DNA of 64,000 nt, from contig CAKOSP010000003.1 in NCBI GenBank assembly GCA_934102335.1, positions 1 to 64,000 on the forward strand. The letters are read 5' to 3'. The translations under genes were made by a program, and so were the position numbers. The DNA is from an uncultured Bacilli bacterium. Its GTDB lineage: Bacteria; Bacillota_I; Bacilli_A; RF39; UBA660. This document shows positions 25,019 to 34,608 of this stretch, piece by piece (the stretch's first letter is position 1; every line of letters begins with the position of its first letter). The notes under the pieces are model-generated. The model was given only the letters and a program-made list of their open reading frames with translations, ran no database searches and had not been told where the DNA came from.

Positions 25019-25975
25019 ATGAAAAAACTACTTACAACACTAACCTGCTTATTTGCTCTTTTAGTAGTTTTTTTTAATTTTAACTCTATAACTAATTTTT
25101 TAATTGATAAAATTAACAATAGTCATAAACTAATTATTAAAGACGCTAATTCCTATGAAAAAGATTATGCTTTTAATTTTGTCCAAGAAAGTGAAAATTT
25201 CATTCCCTATTCTAAACAAGATTTACTAAATATAATTTATACAACAATTAACAAAGGTTGGAATGAATTTACCTTTTATTGTCCAAGTGAATATAAAGAT
25301 TGTGTTAAAGATATAACTTCAATGTCGGATGATGATATTTTACTAGCAAATTTAAATAGTTTTGTTCATCCTTTTAACTCATTTACTAATATTAAAACTA
25401 CTATTTCTGATTCCGGTGAAATTATATTACATATATATTATTTATATACTGAAGAACAAATTAATAAAATCGAAAGCAAAGTTAAAGAACTTATTTCCAC
25501 TACTATTAAAAATGACGATTCCGATTATGATAAAATTAAAAAATTACATGATAAAATAATTAATACAACTAAATATGACGTAGAAAGAAATAAGAATAAT
25601 GATAGTAAGTATTTGTCATACATTGCCTATGGGCCTTTATTTGATGGCTATGCAACTTGTAATGGTTACACAGATTTAATGGCTATAATTTTAAGTGAAC
25701 TTAATTTTAAAAATTTTAAAGTAACAACTTCAAGTAAAGCTTTAGATGACGGTCAGACAGGACACATATGGAATGCAGTTTATATTAATAATAAATGGTT
25801 ACATTTAGACCTAACATGGGATGATCCAGTAAGTAAAGATGGCAAAGATTATTTATACCATACATATTTTTTAATAAATACTAAAGATTTAAATAAAGCT
25901 GACACTGGTCAAGTAAAATTAAATGATCACAATTTTGATCAAGCTGTTTATAGCGAATTAAAAAACATTGATTAA
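25019..25975 (+). CDS. Secreted transglutaminase-like protein
   Basis: A 318-residue protein with an N-terminal hydrophobic helix (signal or anchor, about 4-30). The C-terminal half is a transglutaminase-like cysteine protease fold with the triad Cys in DGYATCNGYTDLMA, His in GHIWNAVYI and Asp in LDLTWDDP. Such domains act on cell-surface proteins or peptides. GGTGATATT precedes the start. The substrate is unknown. Confidence 0.85.
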   Translation: MKKLLTTLTCLFALLVVFFNFNSITNFLIDKINNSHKLIIKDANSYEKDYAFNFVQESENFIPYSKQDLLNIIYTTINKGWNEFTFYCPSEYKDCVKDITSMSDDDILLANLNSFVHPFNSFTNIKTTISDSGEIILHIYYLYTEEQINKIESKVKELISTTIKNDDSDYDKIKKLHDKIINTTKYDVERNKNNDSKYLSYIAYGPLFDGYATCNGYTDLMAIILSELNFKNFKVTTSSKALDDGQTGHIWNAVYINNKWLHLDLTWDDPVSKDGKDYLYHTYFLINTKDLNKADTGQVKLNDHNFDQAVYSELKNID

Positions 25976-25990
25976 TTATCAATGTTTTAT
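25963..25990. terminator. Bidirectional terminator between convergent genes
   Basis: ACATTGAT-TAATT-ATCAATGT with A-run and T-run flanks, straddling the stop of the transglutaminase-like gene and ending just before the stop of the NAGPA-like gene. Confidence 0.75.
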
Positions 25991-27276
25991 TTTACTATCC
26001 AACTTGTAGCAATAGGTCTTGTTTTATGTCTTAAAGCTGAATCAATTGGATCATTAATATTGCAATATTTATCAGTACAATTATTATTATATTTTAAAGC
26101 TTCTTTCTTAGGCAGTACCATTACTGATGAAGTACCACCATCTAAATTAGCCGCATTAACAGCACCATACTGTAACATTATATCTGCTAAGTCCTTCATT
26201 GAAGCTCCCTTAGAACGAGTTTCATTACTATCTACAACTAACAAAAGAATAATACCATCTTTTCTTTGTCCTATAGCGGTTCTTGCTGCATAACCCCAGC
26301 CACCATTACCTTTGGTAAATGATGCTTGACCATTAACAACTAAAAACGGGCCCATTGTAACAGCATCTCTAACTCCCATCTCTTTAGCTTGAGCAGTGGT
26401 TTTATTTTTAAGAAGAACTAGAACATTATTTTCAGTTAAGCCAATAATACCTCCATTTGATGAGCCATAATCATAACTAGTTATTATTTTGCCATTACTA
26501 ATGGTTGTCCCAATTGGTGTTTGACCATTACTATTGTAATTAATATCTTTAAATCCTCCACCATTTATAGCAAGTAAAGCTTCACGATCTTCTGCCATTT
26601 GAGTAACATATTGTCCCCATTTATCTAACCATTTTGTATAGCCAACTGAAACTCTTTCTGGATAATAAACTGCGGCTAAATAAGCATCTTGACCATTAAC
26701 CTTAAATTTTATAATTTTATATACTTGATCAGAATAATCTTTATTTAAAATAGCCTTTTCATATTCGTTATCTAAAGATGAAGTTTTTCCATCAATTAAC
26801 TCTGGATTAGTATCCTCTCCACTTTCTATAATATAATTATTTGCCATAGTTTCTGCAATTTCATCTTCAGAATAAAATATCTTACAATAATATTGATGAT
26901 GCATTGTCTGCATTGCTGTAGATATAAGCCAATCTTTAAATCCTACAAACGGGCCATACAGTAAAAATAAAAATGTACTACATCCTAATATATATAAACT
27001 TAAAATGATTCTCAAAAACCACATTAATTTTTTATTTTTCTTTATCCAACCAGAATCTTTACATTTAAAATAAGTAAATATTGCATAACCTAAAATTAAA
27101 AAGCATATTACTATAAAAACCAACAATACAATTTTAATTGGCTTTTTAATTAAATAATCACTATGAGTACCTATAACAAACAAAGTAATAAAAGTTGGAA
27201 TTAAAAAAGCCATAATTCTCATCAAGTAAATACTTATAATCTTATTTTTTCTTGTATAATTTTCTTTATTTTTCAT
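25987..27276 (-). CDS. Membrane protein with phosphodiester glycosidase (NAGPA) domain
   Basis: A protein of about 429 residues with three N-terminal hydrophobic helices (within the first 120 residues) and an extracellular NAGPA-type domain. Its signatures are AINGGGF near the middle, MGPFLVVNG, RTAIGQRKDG and the C-terminal NLDGGTSSVM. Members cleave phosphodiester-linked sugars and are common near surface-glycan genes. The start at 27276 is chosen because GGTGAT precedes it. Confidence 0.88.
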   Translation of the reverse strand: MKNKENYTRKNKIISIYLMRIMAFLIPTFITLFVIGTHSDYLIKKPIKIVLLVFIVICFLILGYAIFTYFKCKDSGWIKKNKKLMWFLRIILSLYILGCSTFLFLLYGPFVGFKDWLISTAMQTMHHQYYCKIFYSEDEIAETMANNYIIESGEDTNPELIDGKTSSLDNEYEKAILNKDYSDQVYKIIKFKVNGQDAYLAAVYYPERVSVGYTKWLDKWGQYVTQMAEDREALLAINGGGFKDINYNSNGQTPIGTTISNGKIITSYDYGSSNGGIIGLTENNVLVLLKNKTTAQAKEMGVRDAVTMGPFLVVNGQASFTKGNGGWGYAARTAIGQRKDGIILLLVVDSNETRSKGASMKDLADIMLQYGAVNAANLDGGTSSVMVLPKKEALKYNNNCTDKYCNINDPIDSALRHKTRPIATSWIVK

Positions 27277-27300
27277 TTCAATCACCGCACCATTATATCA

Positions 27301-28149
27301 TTAATTATCTAAAAAGTCTTCAACTTGATCAATAGTTCTTTGAAAATCATCAAGATTAACGTCAAACCATGTAACATTCATCTTATTATTAAACCAAGTA
27401 AATTGTCTTTTAGCATAATGTCTACTATTTTGTTTTATTTCTTCAATTGCTTGTTCTAAACTAATTTTTTTGTCAAAATAATCATATAACTCCTTATAAC
27501 CTATCGCTGTATTTAAAACTCTTGAGGATACTCTTAAAGGGTTTAAATTTTTAACCTCATCTAATAGACCGTCTTTCATCATTTTATCTACTCTTAAATT
27601 AATTCTTTCATAAAGCAAATTTCTATCTAAATTTAAACCTATAAATTTAACATCATATAATAATTTATTTCCGTTATTATTTTTACTTTCTCTATTTAAA
27701 AATCTTATCAACCTAACTCTATTGTTTTTATGAATATCCATATTTTTATCTTTTTCTAAAGCTAAATTATATAACTGTTCATTAGATAAATTATCATAAT
27801 TATTTGTATTTATTTCTTCTTTAAATTCATAATCATATAAACCTGCACAAAGATATAAACCTGTACCACCTACTATAACTATATTTCTATTATGATACTT
27901 TTTTAAAACATTTCTTAAATCTTTTTGATAGTCTTTTACCGTATAGTTATCTGTTACACTAACAATATCAAAAAGCAAATGTTCGATTCCACACTTTTCT
28001 TCTTCAGTTGGTTTAGCACTACCAATATTTAACTCCTTATAAACTTGTACCGCATCACAGTTTACAACTACAGCATCATATTTTTTAGCAAGTTCTACAC
28101 TAAGTTTAGTTTTACCCACTCCAGTTGGACCTACCACTGCAACTATCAT
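27301..28149 (-). CDS. miaA: tRNA dimethylallyltransferase MiaA
   Basis: A 282-residue enzyme adding an isopentenyl group to A37 of tRNAs reading UNN codons. Motifs are the P-loop VGPTGVGKTKLS, NCDAVQVYKELNIGSAKP, GGTGLYL and the C-terminal SRHYAKRQFTWFNN. ATG 28149 is preferred, with GGGTGAG upstream. Confidence 0.97.
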   Translation of the reverse strand: MIVAVVGPTGVGKTKLSVELAKKYDAVVVNCDAVQVYKELNIGSAKPTEEEKCGIEHLLFDIVSVTDNYTVKDYQKDLRNVLKKYHNRNIVIVGGTGLYLCAGLYDYEFKEEINTNNYDNLSNEQLYNLALEKDKNMDIHKNNRVRLIRFLNRESKNNNGNKLLYDVKFIGLNLDRNLLYERINLRVDKMMKDGLLDEVKNLNPLRVSSRVLNTAIGYKELYDYFDKKISLEQAIEEIKQNSRHYAKRQFTWFNNKMNVTWFDVNLDDFQRTIDQVEDFLDN

Positions 28150-28225
28150 TTGTCTCACCCAAAACCATTATACCTTATTTATTTGACAAAAAAAATAGAT
28201 ATGTTATATTAAACGTGGTGATTTC

Positions 28226-29335
28226 ATGGAAGTAATTGGTATAATAGCAGAATATAATCCTTTTCATAACGGACATTTATATCATATTAATAAAATTAAA
28301 GAATTATATCCAGATAGTTTAATAATCTTAGTTTTAAATGGATTCTTTTTACAAAGAGGTGAAATCTCAACTCTTACTAAAGAAGACAAAACAAAAATTG
28401 CTCTTCTAAATAATGTCGATTTGGTTTTAGAACTACCACTATTATACGGATGTCAAAGTGCCGACATCTTTGCTGAAGCTTCTTTAAAAATATTAAATGA
28501 ATTTAAAATAAACAAATTAATTTTTGGTAGTGAAATAAATGACAGTCAAATTTTATATGATATAGCAAAAAAACAATTAGATCCTAAATTTGATGAAAAA
28601 GTAAAAGAATATATAAAAAAAGGCTTAAATTATCCTACAGCATTATCAAAAGCTTTAAATCAAAATTTTGAGTATTTACCTAATGATTTATTAGGAATAT
28701 CATACACTAAAGCTATCATAAAAAATAATTATAACATTCAAATTGAAACCATTAAAAGAACAAATAATTACCATGATCTAACTCTAGACCAAGACATAGT
28801 AAGTGCATCTAATATAAGAGAAAAAATTAAAAATAATTTGGATATTACTAAATATCTTCCTAAAGAATCTTATGAAAAAATAATTAACACTCAAAATGAC
28901 AATTTATTTAAACTTTTAAAATACAAAATATTAATTGATAATCAATTAAATAACATTTTAGATGTTAATGAGGGATTAGATTTTTTAATCAAATCTAAAA
29001 TTGATACAACAAATAATATTGATCAATTAATAAAAAAAATAAAATCAAAACGATATACTTATAATCGTATAAATCGTATGTTAATTCATATTTTATTAAA
29101 TATAACTAAAGAAGATGCTACCGAAACTTTAAAATATATTACCATATTAGGATTTAATAAAAAAGGAAAAATATATTTAAATAGCATAAAAAAAGAAATT
29201 AACATTCCTTTAAAAAAAGATTTTAATTCTAAACAATATGAATATGAAATTAATGCTTCTAAAATATACGACTTAATAAATAATACAAATACATATGATT
29301 TTGAAAAAAGAAATAAACCAATAAGTATTGAATAA
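28226..29335 (+). CDS. tmcAL: tRNA(Met) cytidine acetate ligase TmcAL (YlbM)
   Basis: A 369-residue nucleotidyltransferase-fold enzyme that makes N4-acetylcytidine at the wobble base of elongator tRNA-Met in Bacillota. Diagnostic parts are GIIAEYNPFHNGHLYHI at the N-terminus and the SASNIRE segment. GGTGATTTC precedes the start. It is divergent from miaA, putting two tRNA-modification genes together. Confidence 0.94.
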   Translation: MEVIGIIAEYNPFHNGHLYHINKIKELYPDSLIILVLNGFFLQRGEISTLTKEDKTKIALLNNVDLVLELPLLYGCQSADIFAEASLKILNEFKINKLIFGSEINDSQILYDIAKKQLDPKFDEKVKEYIKKGLNYPTALSKALNQNFEYLPNDLLGISYTKAIIKNNYNIQIETIKRTNNYHDLTLDQDIVSASNIREKIKNNLDITKYLPKESYEKIINTQNDNLFKLLKYKILIDNQLNNILDVNEGLDFLIKSKIDTTNNIDQLIKKIKSKRYTYNRINRMLIHILLNITKEDATETLKYITILGFNKKGKIYLNSIKKEINIPLKKDFNSKQYEYEINASKIYDLINNTNTYDFEKRNKPISIE

Positions 29336-29373
29336 ATACTATTTTCATATATAATAAATAAAAAAGGAGAATT

Positions 29374-29874
29374 ATGGAAGATTTTAAAAAAACACACAAA
29401 TTATTAAGGGTCATAAAAGAAAATTTATATTTAAATGTTTATAAAGATCATTCAGCACATTTAATATTTAATAATATTTCAGAGGAAGAAAAAGAGCTTT
29501 TTGCTGAATATAAAAAACTTTCCATCATTCAAATATTATGTCTTATAAGAATTTCACAATTACAAGAACAAAATAAACTAGATGAAATAACAGCTGAGAA
29601 GTTAAAAAAATTAATTTGGATATATAATGATTTAATTAATATATCTGATTCTCAAAATGTACAAGATATAATCATTAAAATTCAAAATTTATTTAGAGCA
29701 TATAAAATAAGTATTGAATGTAAAACAGAACAAGATCGAATAAACATTTTAAATGTAATTATCAATTTGAAATCAAAAGAGAATTATACAAAAACTGAAG
29801 ATTTAAATAAAATATCAGATTATATTTATAATGAATCTCAAATAACACTTAAAAGAGCTAGTAAAAAAAACTAG
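29374..29874 (+). CDS. Hypothetical helical protein (166 residues)
   Basis: An unrecognised soluble, Lys/Glu/Ile-rich protein that looks almost wholly helical, with no signal peptide. GGAGAATT precedes the start 38 bases after tmcAL, so it is probably in the same transcript. A strong terminator overlaps its end. Confidence 0.7.
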   Translation: MEDFKKTHKLLRVIKENLYLNVYKDHSAHLIFNNISEEEKELFAEYKKLSIIQILCLIRISQLQEQNKLDEITAEKLKKLIWIYNDLINISDSQNVQDIIIKIQNLFRAYKISIECKTEQDRINILNVIINLKSKENYTKTEDLNKISDYIYNESQITLKRASKKN

Positions 29875-29884
29875 CTCTTTATTT
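29850..29884 (+). terminator. Terminator after the 29374-29874 gene
   Basis: AAGAGCTAGT-AAAAAA-ACTAGCTCTT followed by T-rich sequence; the stem overlaps the stop codon. Confidence 0.85.
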
Positions 29885-29887
29885 TTA

Positions 29888-29963
29888 TGGTATCCCTATG
29901 GAGACTTGAACTCCAATCTTATGTTCCGGAAACATATGCTTTATCCAGTTAAACTATAGGGAT
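29888..29963 (-). tRNA. tRNA-Arg(CCG)
   Basis: A complete cloverleaf on the minus strand: acceptor ATCCCTA/TAGGGAT, anticodon loop TTCCGGA giving CCG (reads CGG), T-loop GTTCAAG, and an encoded CCA. It stands alone, away from the main tRNA cluster. Confidence 0.9.
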
Positions 29964-29996
29964 AACAAAATTATACCATAAAAAAAGATAATTGAA

Positions 29997-30575
29997 TTAA
30001 TCAATTACCTTTACACTATTAATTAAAGGTTGATTAGCTTTATCTACAGTTCCATTTGCATCTTCAACAATAGTATTTTTAGCAATTTCATCAACTACTT
30101 CCATTCCTTCAGTTACATATCCAAAGCCAGCATATTGGCCATCTAGAAAAGTCGAATCCTTTTGAACAATGAAAAATTGACTTGAAGCACTATCATAAGC
30201 ACTACTTCTTGCCATAGAAATCGTTCCTCTAGTATGCTTAATATCATTTTGAACATTATTTATAGCAAACTCCCCTTTTATATTCTTATCAGATCCACCC
30301 ATGCCAGTTCCAGTGGGATCTCCACCTTGAATACAAAAGCCTTCGACAACTCTATGAAAAGTTAGACCATCATAAAATCCACTTGAAGCTAAGTCTATAA
30401 AATTAGTAACTGTAATTGGAGCGGTATCAGCATCAAGCTCTAATTTAATTATTCCATAATCTTTTACATCTATTTGTACATGGTGCTTACCACTCATAAG
30501 ATCCTCCTTCTTTCCACAGGCAGTCAAAATTATAACCAAAGCTATAGTACATATTACTTTAAAAAACTTTTTCAT
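29997..30575 (-). CDS. Cyclophilin-type peptidyl-prolyl isomerase lipoprotein
   Basis: A 192-residue protein from ATG 30575. A lipoprotein signal (LVIILTACGKK) is followed by a cyclophilin domain with FHRVVEGFCIQGGDPTGTGMGG and SQFFIVQKD. It should assist folding of exported proteins on the outer face of the membrane. Its start codon shares a base with the rseP stop, so they are coupled. Confidence 0.93.
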   Translation of the reverse strand: MKKFFKVICTIALVIILTACGKKEDLMSGKHHVQIDVKDYGIIKLELDADTAPITVTNFIDLASSGFYDGLTFHRVVEGFCIQGGDPTGTGMGGSDKNIKGEFAINNVQNDIKHTRGTISMARSSAYDSASSQFFIVQKDSTFLDGQYAGFGYVTEGMEVVDEIAKNTIVEDANGTVDKANQPLINSVKVID

Positions 30576-31645
30576 TAAAACAACCTTATAATATCTTGAA
30601 TTGTAACATATAACATTAATAATATTAATAACATAAATCCTACAGTATGACAAATACTTTCAAATTTAGAATTAACTGGACTACCTTTAATTTTTTCTAC
30701 AATTAAGAAGAATACTCTACCTCCATCAAATGCAGGGAATGGTAAAATATTAATTACACCTACATTTATTGACAAGAATGCTGTTATATAAATAACATAA
30801 TAAACACCAGCAGCCATTGATTGGCCAATAACTTCAAAGATTCCTACAGGGCCAGATAAAGCACTAACAGCAATCTTTCCTGTAATAAGTCCTAATACAG
30901 TTAAATACATTGAATTAACTATACTTTGAAATTTTAAAAATGCATACTTAATATGTTGTAATAAATTATTAGATGTTTCTGTCTTAATTCCTACCCCAAA
31001 TAAAATAGTTTCTTTGCCAGTTGCTTCATCAGTTATTTTTTGAGGTGTAACACTATAAGTTTCTCTTTTTCCATCATCATGTTCTATTTCAAAGTCATAA
31101 GCTCCATCATCATCTTTCATAGCTAAATATATTTGAGCAACATCCCAAGATGATATTTTATGACCATTTATACCAATTATTTTATCTCCAGGAACTACAC
31201 CTGCCATAGCCATCGGAGATTGATCTTTTACTGTATCAACAATAGTGGTTAAAGTTTTACCACCCCAAATACATGCAGTTACAAACAAAAGTAATATAGC
31301 GAGTAAAAAATTATTTACTACACCAGCTATTAAAATAATAACTCTTTGATACCATGGTTTATTGCACATGAATTTTTTCTTTGGAATCTTTTTTAGATCA
31401 TCATCTTCATAAACCTCACCAGCCATAGCCACAAATCCACCAATAGGTACAGCTCTTAAATTATAATCAATTCCATCTTTTCCTTTATGAGTTTTAAGAA
31501 TCGGTCCCATACCTATTGAAAATTCATAAATATGTACCCCAAACTTTTTAGCCCAAAAGAAATGTCCAAGTTCATGAATTAAAATGATAATTCCCAAAAT
31601 TAAAACAAATACTAACAACTTCAAAATAAACATTAATACACTCAT
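30575..31645 (-). CDS. rasP: Site-2 zinc metalloprotease RseP/RasP
   Basis: A 356-residue intramembrane protease with HELGH in the first helix, a PDZ domain (about 125-215), and the C-terminal NILPFPAFDGGRVFF metal-ligand segment. It cleaves membrane-bound regulators and signal peptide remnants. Downstream of cdsA as in Bacillus (dxr-less here). Confidence 0.96.
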   Translation of the reverse strand: MSVLMFILKLLVFVLILGIIILIHELGHFFWAKKFGVHIYEFSIGMGPILKTHKGKDGIDYNLRAVPIGGFVAMAGEVYEDDDLKKIPKKKFMCNKPWYQRVIILIAGVVNNFLLAILLLFVTACIWGGKTLTTIVDTVKDQSPMAMAGVVPGDKIIGINGHKISSWDVAQIYLAMKDDDGAYDFEIEHDDGKRETYSVTPQKITDEATGKETILFGVGIKTETSNNLLQHIKYAFLKFQSIVNSMYLTVLGLITGKIAVSALSGPVGIFEVIGQSMAAGVYYVIYITAFLSINVGVINILPFPAFDGGRVFFLIVEKIKGSPVNSKFESICHTVGFMLLILLMLYVTIQDIIRLF

Positions 31646-31655
31646 ATATTCCTCC

Positions 31656-32432
31656 TTATATTATTAATGAACATACCAAATATAATAAAACCACCCAAAT
31701 AATTGAATCAAATCTATCTAATATTCCGCCATGACCAGGCATTAAATTAGAAAAATCTTTAATACCATTTTCTCTTTTTATTTTACTAAATAACAAATCA
31801 CCAAGTTGACCAACAATTCCTAAAATAAATGTCATTAAAATAACCATCCAACTTACTTGTCCTATCACAAAATTATAATATATTATTGATAATAAAGATC
31901 CAACACATAATCCTCCAATAACACCTTCAACAGTTTTATTTGGGCTTACCGAAGGTATCAATTTATGTTTTCCAAATAACATACCAGTAAATAACGCAAA
32001 TATTTCATTTAAAGTACTTACCAATATTAAGTATATTAAAATCCATAATGATTGATTACGTACCAATGAAAATGTATTAAATCCAATTCCCAAAAAAATC
32101 ACATAGCCTAAAAGATACACAGCATCTTTTGTACTATATTTGTCTTTATAAAAAATTGACGGTAAAAATAAAAGCATCATAGTTAAAATTAAACTTACAT
32201 AACTTATGCCGTTTGTTGAGTTATTAAAAAAAAACATAATTAATAAGCCAATAATAGAAAACATTTTGATTAAAAGCGGATACTCTTTATGATCTTTTTT
32301 TAAATCCCATAATTCTTTTATAGCCATAATGCTTAATAAAGTCATTCCAACTTTTAAATAATAGCCGCCCAAGAGAATAAAAGGGACAAATACTATAGTC
32401 ATTACAATAGCAGTAATTATTCTTTGCTTCAT
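31656..32432 (-). CDS. cdsA: Phosphatidate cytidylyltransferase CdsA
   Basis: A 258-residue polytopic membrane enzyme making CDP-diacylglycerol. The signature SVSPNKTVEGVIGG and the C-terminal KDFSNLMPGHGGILDRFDSI are both intact. GAGGTGATTT precedes the start. Confidence 0.96.
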   Translation of the reverse strand: MKQRIITAIVMTIVFVPFILLGGYYLKVGMTLLSIMAIKELWDLKKDHKEYPLLIKMFSIIGLLIMFFFNNSTNGISYVSLILTMMLLFLPSIFYKDKYSTKDAVYLLGYVIFLGIGFNTFSLVRNQSLWILIYLILVSTLNEIFALFTGMLFGKHKLIPSVSPNKTVEGVIGGLCVGSLLSIIYYNFVIGQVSWMVILMTFILGIVGQLGDLLFSKIKRENGIKDFSNLMPGHGGILDRFDSIIWVVLLYLVCSLII

Positions 32433-32486
32433 AAATCACCTCGAACTACTTTAAGTATATATTATTTTTGTGAAATTTAAAAGAAA

Positions 32487-32514
32487 AAAAGCTATGCGTA
32501 CAACATAACTTTAC
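32487..32514 (-). terminator. Terminator after divIVA
   Basis: Minus strand AAGTTATG-TTGTACG-CATAGCTT with one G-T pair, followed by a T-run. Confidence 0.55.
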
Positions 32515-32936
32515 AAATTATCATCAAATCTTTCAATTTCATCCAGGTTTTCTTCAACCAAGCTACGAAATCTTCTTTTAAATACTACAACTTTTCTTCT
32601 TAATGTTTCAGCTTCTCTTTCAATGTTATCTGCTCTTATAAGTGCTGTATTAACAATGCGAGATGCACTTCTTTTAGCATCATCAATTACTACCCTAGAT
32701 TCATCATAAGCAGACTGTTTGATATTTTGAGTTGATTCTTGAGCTAGCATTATAGCTCTATTCAAAGTATTTTCCATTTGTTTATAATGTTCTAACTCTT
32801 TTTCTAATTCTATAACTCTAGCATCACTCAATTTTAATTTGTTAAGCAAAGCTTCATATTCTTGCGTAACTTCACCAACAAACTTATTTACATCATCTTT
32901 GTTGTATCCAGGAAGACTAGTTTTAAACTTTTCCAT
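32511..32936 (-). CDS. divIVA: DivIVA-family cell pole/septum protein
   Basis: A 141-residue protein with the DivIVA N-terminal lipid-binding motif (FKTSLPGYNKDDVNKFVGEV) and a long coiled coil. It marks negatively curved membrane at poles and septa and in spore-formers helps place the chromosome. A TTG two codons upstream is an alternative start. Next to sepF, as in the Bacillus ylm cluster. Confidence 0.92.
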   Translation of the reverse strand: MEKFKTSLPGYNKDDVNKFVGEVTQEYEALLNKLKLSDARVIELEKELEHYKQMENTLNRAIMLAQESTQNIKQSAYDESRVVIDDAKRSASRIVNTALIRADNIEREAETLRRKVVVFKRRFRSLVEENLDEIERFDDNL

Positions 32937-32955
32937 CCCCAAGCACTTCCTTTAA

Positions 32956-33366
32956 TTACCAACCTAAATCATCATCTACATTTTTTTTATCTTCTTTACT
33001 GTTTTCTTCAGTTATTTTACCTTGAACATTAACATTTTTAGGAGTACATAAATATATACCTACGCCAATTTTTTGCATTGATCCACCAATAGCATAAATA
33101 ACGCCACTTAAAAAATCAATAATTCTTTTTGCTTGTTCACTAGTAACTCTTTTAAGGTTTACTACAACACTATTTCTATTTTTTAAATGATCTGCGATTT
33201 GTTGTGATTCTGAATAAGCACGTGGTTCAAGTAATATCATTTTATTACCAGTTTTATCTGCCTCTTTTATCGCATCAGATTCACTCATATTATAATACTC
33301 ATCTTCAGTACCAATCATTTCATCTTCATCATCATCTTTAAATAACTTTTTAAAATTTAGAGCCAT
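32956..33366 (-). CDS. sepF: Cell division protein SepF
   Basis: A 136-residue protein. An acidic N-terminal region precedes the DUF552 domain ([30 protein letters not shown]...[23 protein letters not shown]). It anchors FtsZ at the division site. TAGGAGG precedes the start. Confidence 0.96.
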   Translation of the reverse strand: MALNFKKLFKDDDEDEMIGTEDEYYNMSESDAIKEADKTGNKMILLEPRAYSESQQIADHLKNRNSVVVNLKRVTSEQAKRIIDFLSGVIYAIGGSMQKIGVGIYLCTPKNVNVQGKITEENSKEDKKNVDDDLGW

Positions 33367-33429
33367 AATATTCCTCCTATTGTTACTCTATTATTTTAAC
33401 AAATAATTTTCAAAAATACAACTAATAAA

Positions 33430-33451
33430 AAAAGAAAAGATAACTTTTCTA
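33430..33451 (-). terminator. Terminator after the second SipW-signal gene
   Basis: Minus strand AGAAAAG-TTAT-CTTTTCT followed by a T-run. Confidence 0.7.
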
Positions 33452-34525
33452 TATTCTTGTAAATACAAAATTGGAATTGAATGTTTTATCTAGGTTTATA
33501 TTTTGATTATTATTATAATTTTTAAATGTTACTGTGGCATTCCATGTGTCTGTAGTTGTTGCACCTGCTGCAGCACTTATCGTATGAGTTGTAGTGCTTC
33601 CCTCATTTGTTGTAGGGATACAAATCTCACCAGTTCCATGAGTTATGTCTTGAGTAAGTACTGTAGTTCCATTTTTGGTAACTGTAAGTTCTAAATCTGC
33701 ATTTTCAATATAACCATATTGATCATAAGGCGTTGCGGTAGAATTTTCTTCAATTTGTATTCTTATTTTATAATTATCAAACGATACACCTTCAGAAATA
33801 TAAAACCACCCTTTTGTCAAATATTTCTTTGGATTTTTCATGACCTTGATATCTATATCATTATTTATAGAAAAATTTGAGGAACTATACCAATTATTAT
33901 TATCTTCAGGTTTATCCCCATTTCCTAGATAAAATATAGCATATCCCGAAGGGATTGTAACATTGCCACTTACATATCTAATTGATAAAGAATAATAACT
34001 ATTAGCATTTGTTAAGAGATTAATAGATTTTGGATAATATGAGCTTGTTTTGTCATTTGTGCCATTTAATATGAAATAATTTTCTTCTTTGTTATATTTT
34101 ATTGTAATACCAGACTCGGTTTTTTCTTCATTCCATAGATTACCATCAATTAAATTTACTGTTCTGCCGTTGCTTGTTTCAGATGAACTTATTTGTGAAT
34201 GTACAAATGAATTTTCTGTGATATTTAAACAAGCTTTATAATTATAACTCGCTGCAGCATCATTTCTAGCTTTTAAAGTTACTGTGGGTGAAGTACTTGA
34301 TGACAAGTTTCCTTTTCCACTTCCAAAATTTGTTTGATTGGCTACAATAGATATATTAGTTCCTTGATTAAATGTTAGACCATCTATAGTTTTAGACGTT
34401 ACTGTTGTATTTGTTGTGGATCCAGTTCCTATTCTTGCTTGAAAGTAGGCATAGGTTGCTGTTAGTGTTCCAACTACCAAAACAGCAACTAATATTGAAG
34501 TTATAATTGTTTTTTTATTACTCAT
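33449..34525 (-). CDS. SipW-type signal peptide surface protein, paralogue 2
   Basis: A 358-residue paralogue of the 144-1133 protein. The N-terminal 95 residues (ILVAVLVVGTLTATYAYFQA, TIDGLTFNQGTNISI, SPTVTLKARNDAAA) and the C-terminal 90 are nearly the same, but the centre (about 105-260) is different. This is a mosaic pattern of variable insert between constant ends. It lies between sepF and the sigma factor gene with its own terminator. Function unknown. Confidence 0.65.
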   Translation of the reverse strand: MSNKKTIITSILVAVLVVGTLTATYAYFQARIGTGSTTNTTVTSKTIDGLTFNQGTNISIVANQTNFGSGKGNLSSSTSPTVTLKARNDAAASYNYKACLNITENSFVHSQISSSETSNGRTVNLIDGNLWNEEKTESGITIKYNKEENYFILNGTNDKTSSYYPKSINLLTNANSYYSLSIRYVSGNVTIPSGYAIFYLGNGDKPEDNNNWYSSSNFSINNDIDIKVMKNPKKYLTKGWFYISEGVSFDNYKIRIQIEENSTATPYDQYGYIENADLELTVTKNGTTVLTQDITHGTGEICIPTTNEGSTTTHTISAAAGATTTDTWNATVTFKNYNNNQNINLDKTFNSNFVFTRI

Positions 34526-34541
34526 TTTTATATCACTTACC

Positions 34542-34557
34542 TATCATTACTATGATA
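34542..34557. promoter_or_regulatory. Palindrome upstream of paralogue 2
   Basis: TATCATTACTATGATA, the same TATCAT/ATGATA half-sites and distance to the start as at 1153-1168, with a different spacer. Confidence 0.45.
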
Positions 34558-34563
34558 TCATAG

Positions 34564-34605
34564 AAAAAAAAAAAAAAAAAAGCCTGTTTTTTTCAAAAAC
34601 AGGCA
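34564..34605 (-). terminator. Terminator of the sigma-70 gene
   Basis: Minus strand GCCTGTTTTT-GA-AAAAACAGGC followed by 18 consecutive T. Strong stem and unusually long U-tract. Confidence 0.9.
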
Positions 34606-34608
34606 AAA

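Noticed and set aside
34564..34581. Run of 18 A as a phase-variable tract
   Set aside because: It is the U-tract of the sigma-70 gene's terminator and lies outside coding sequence.
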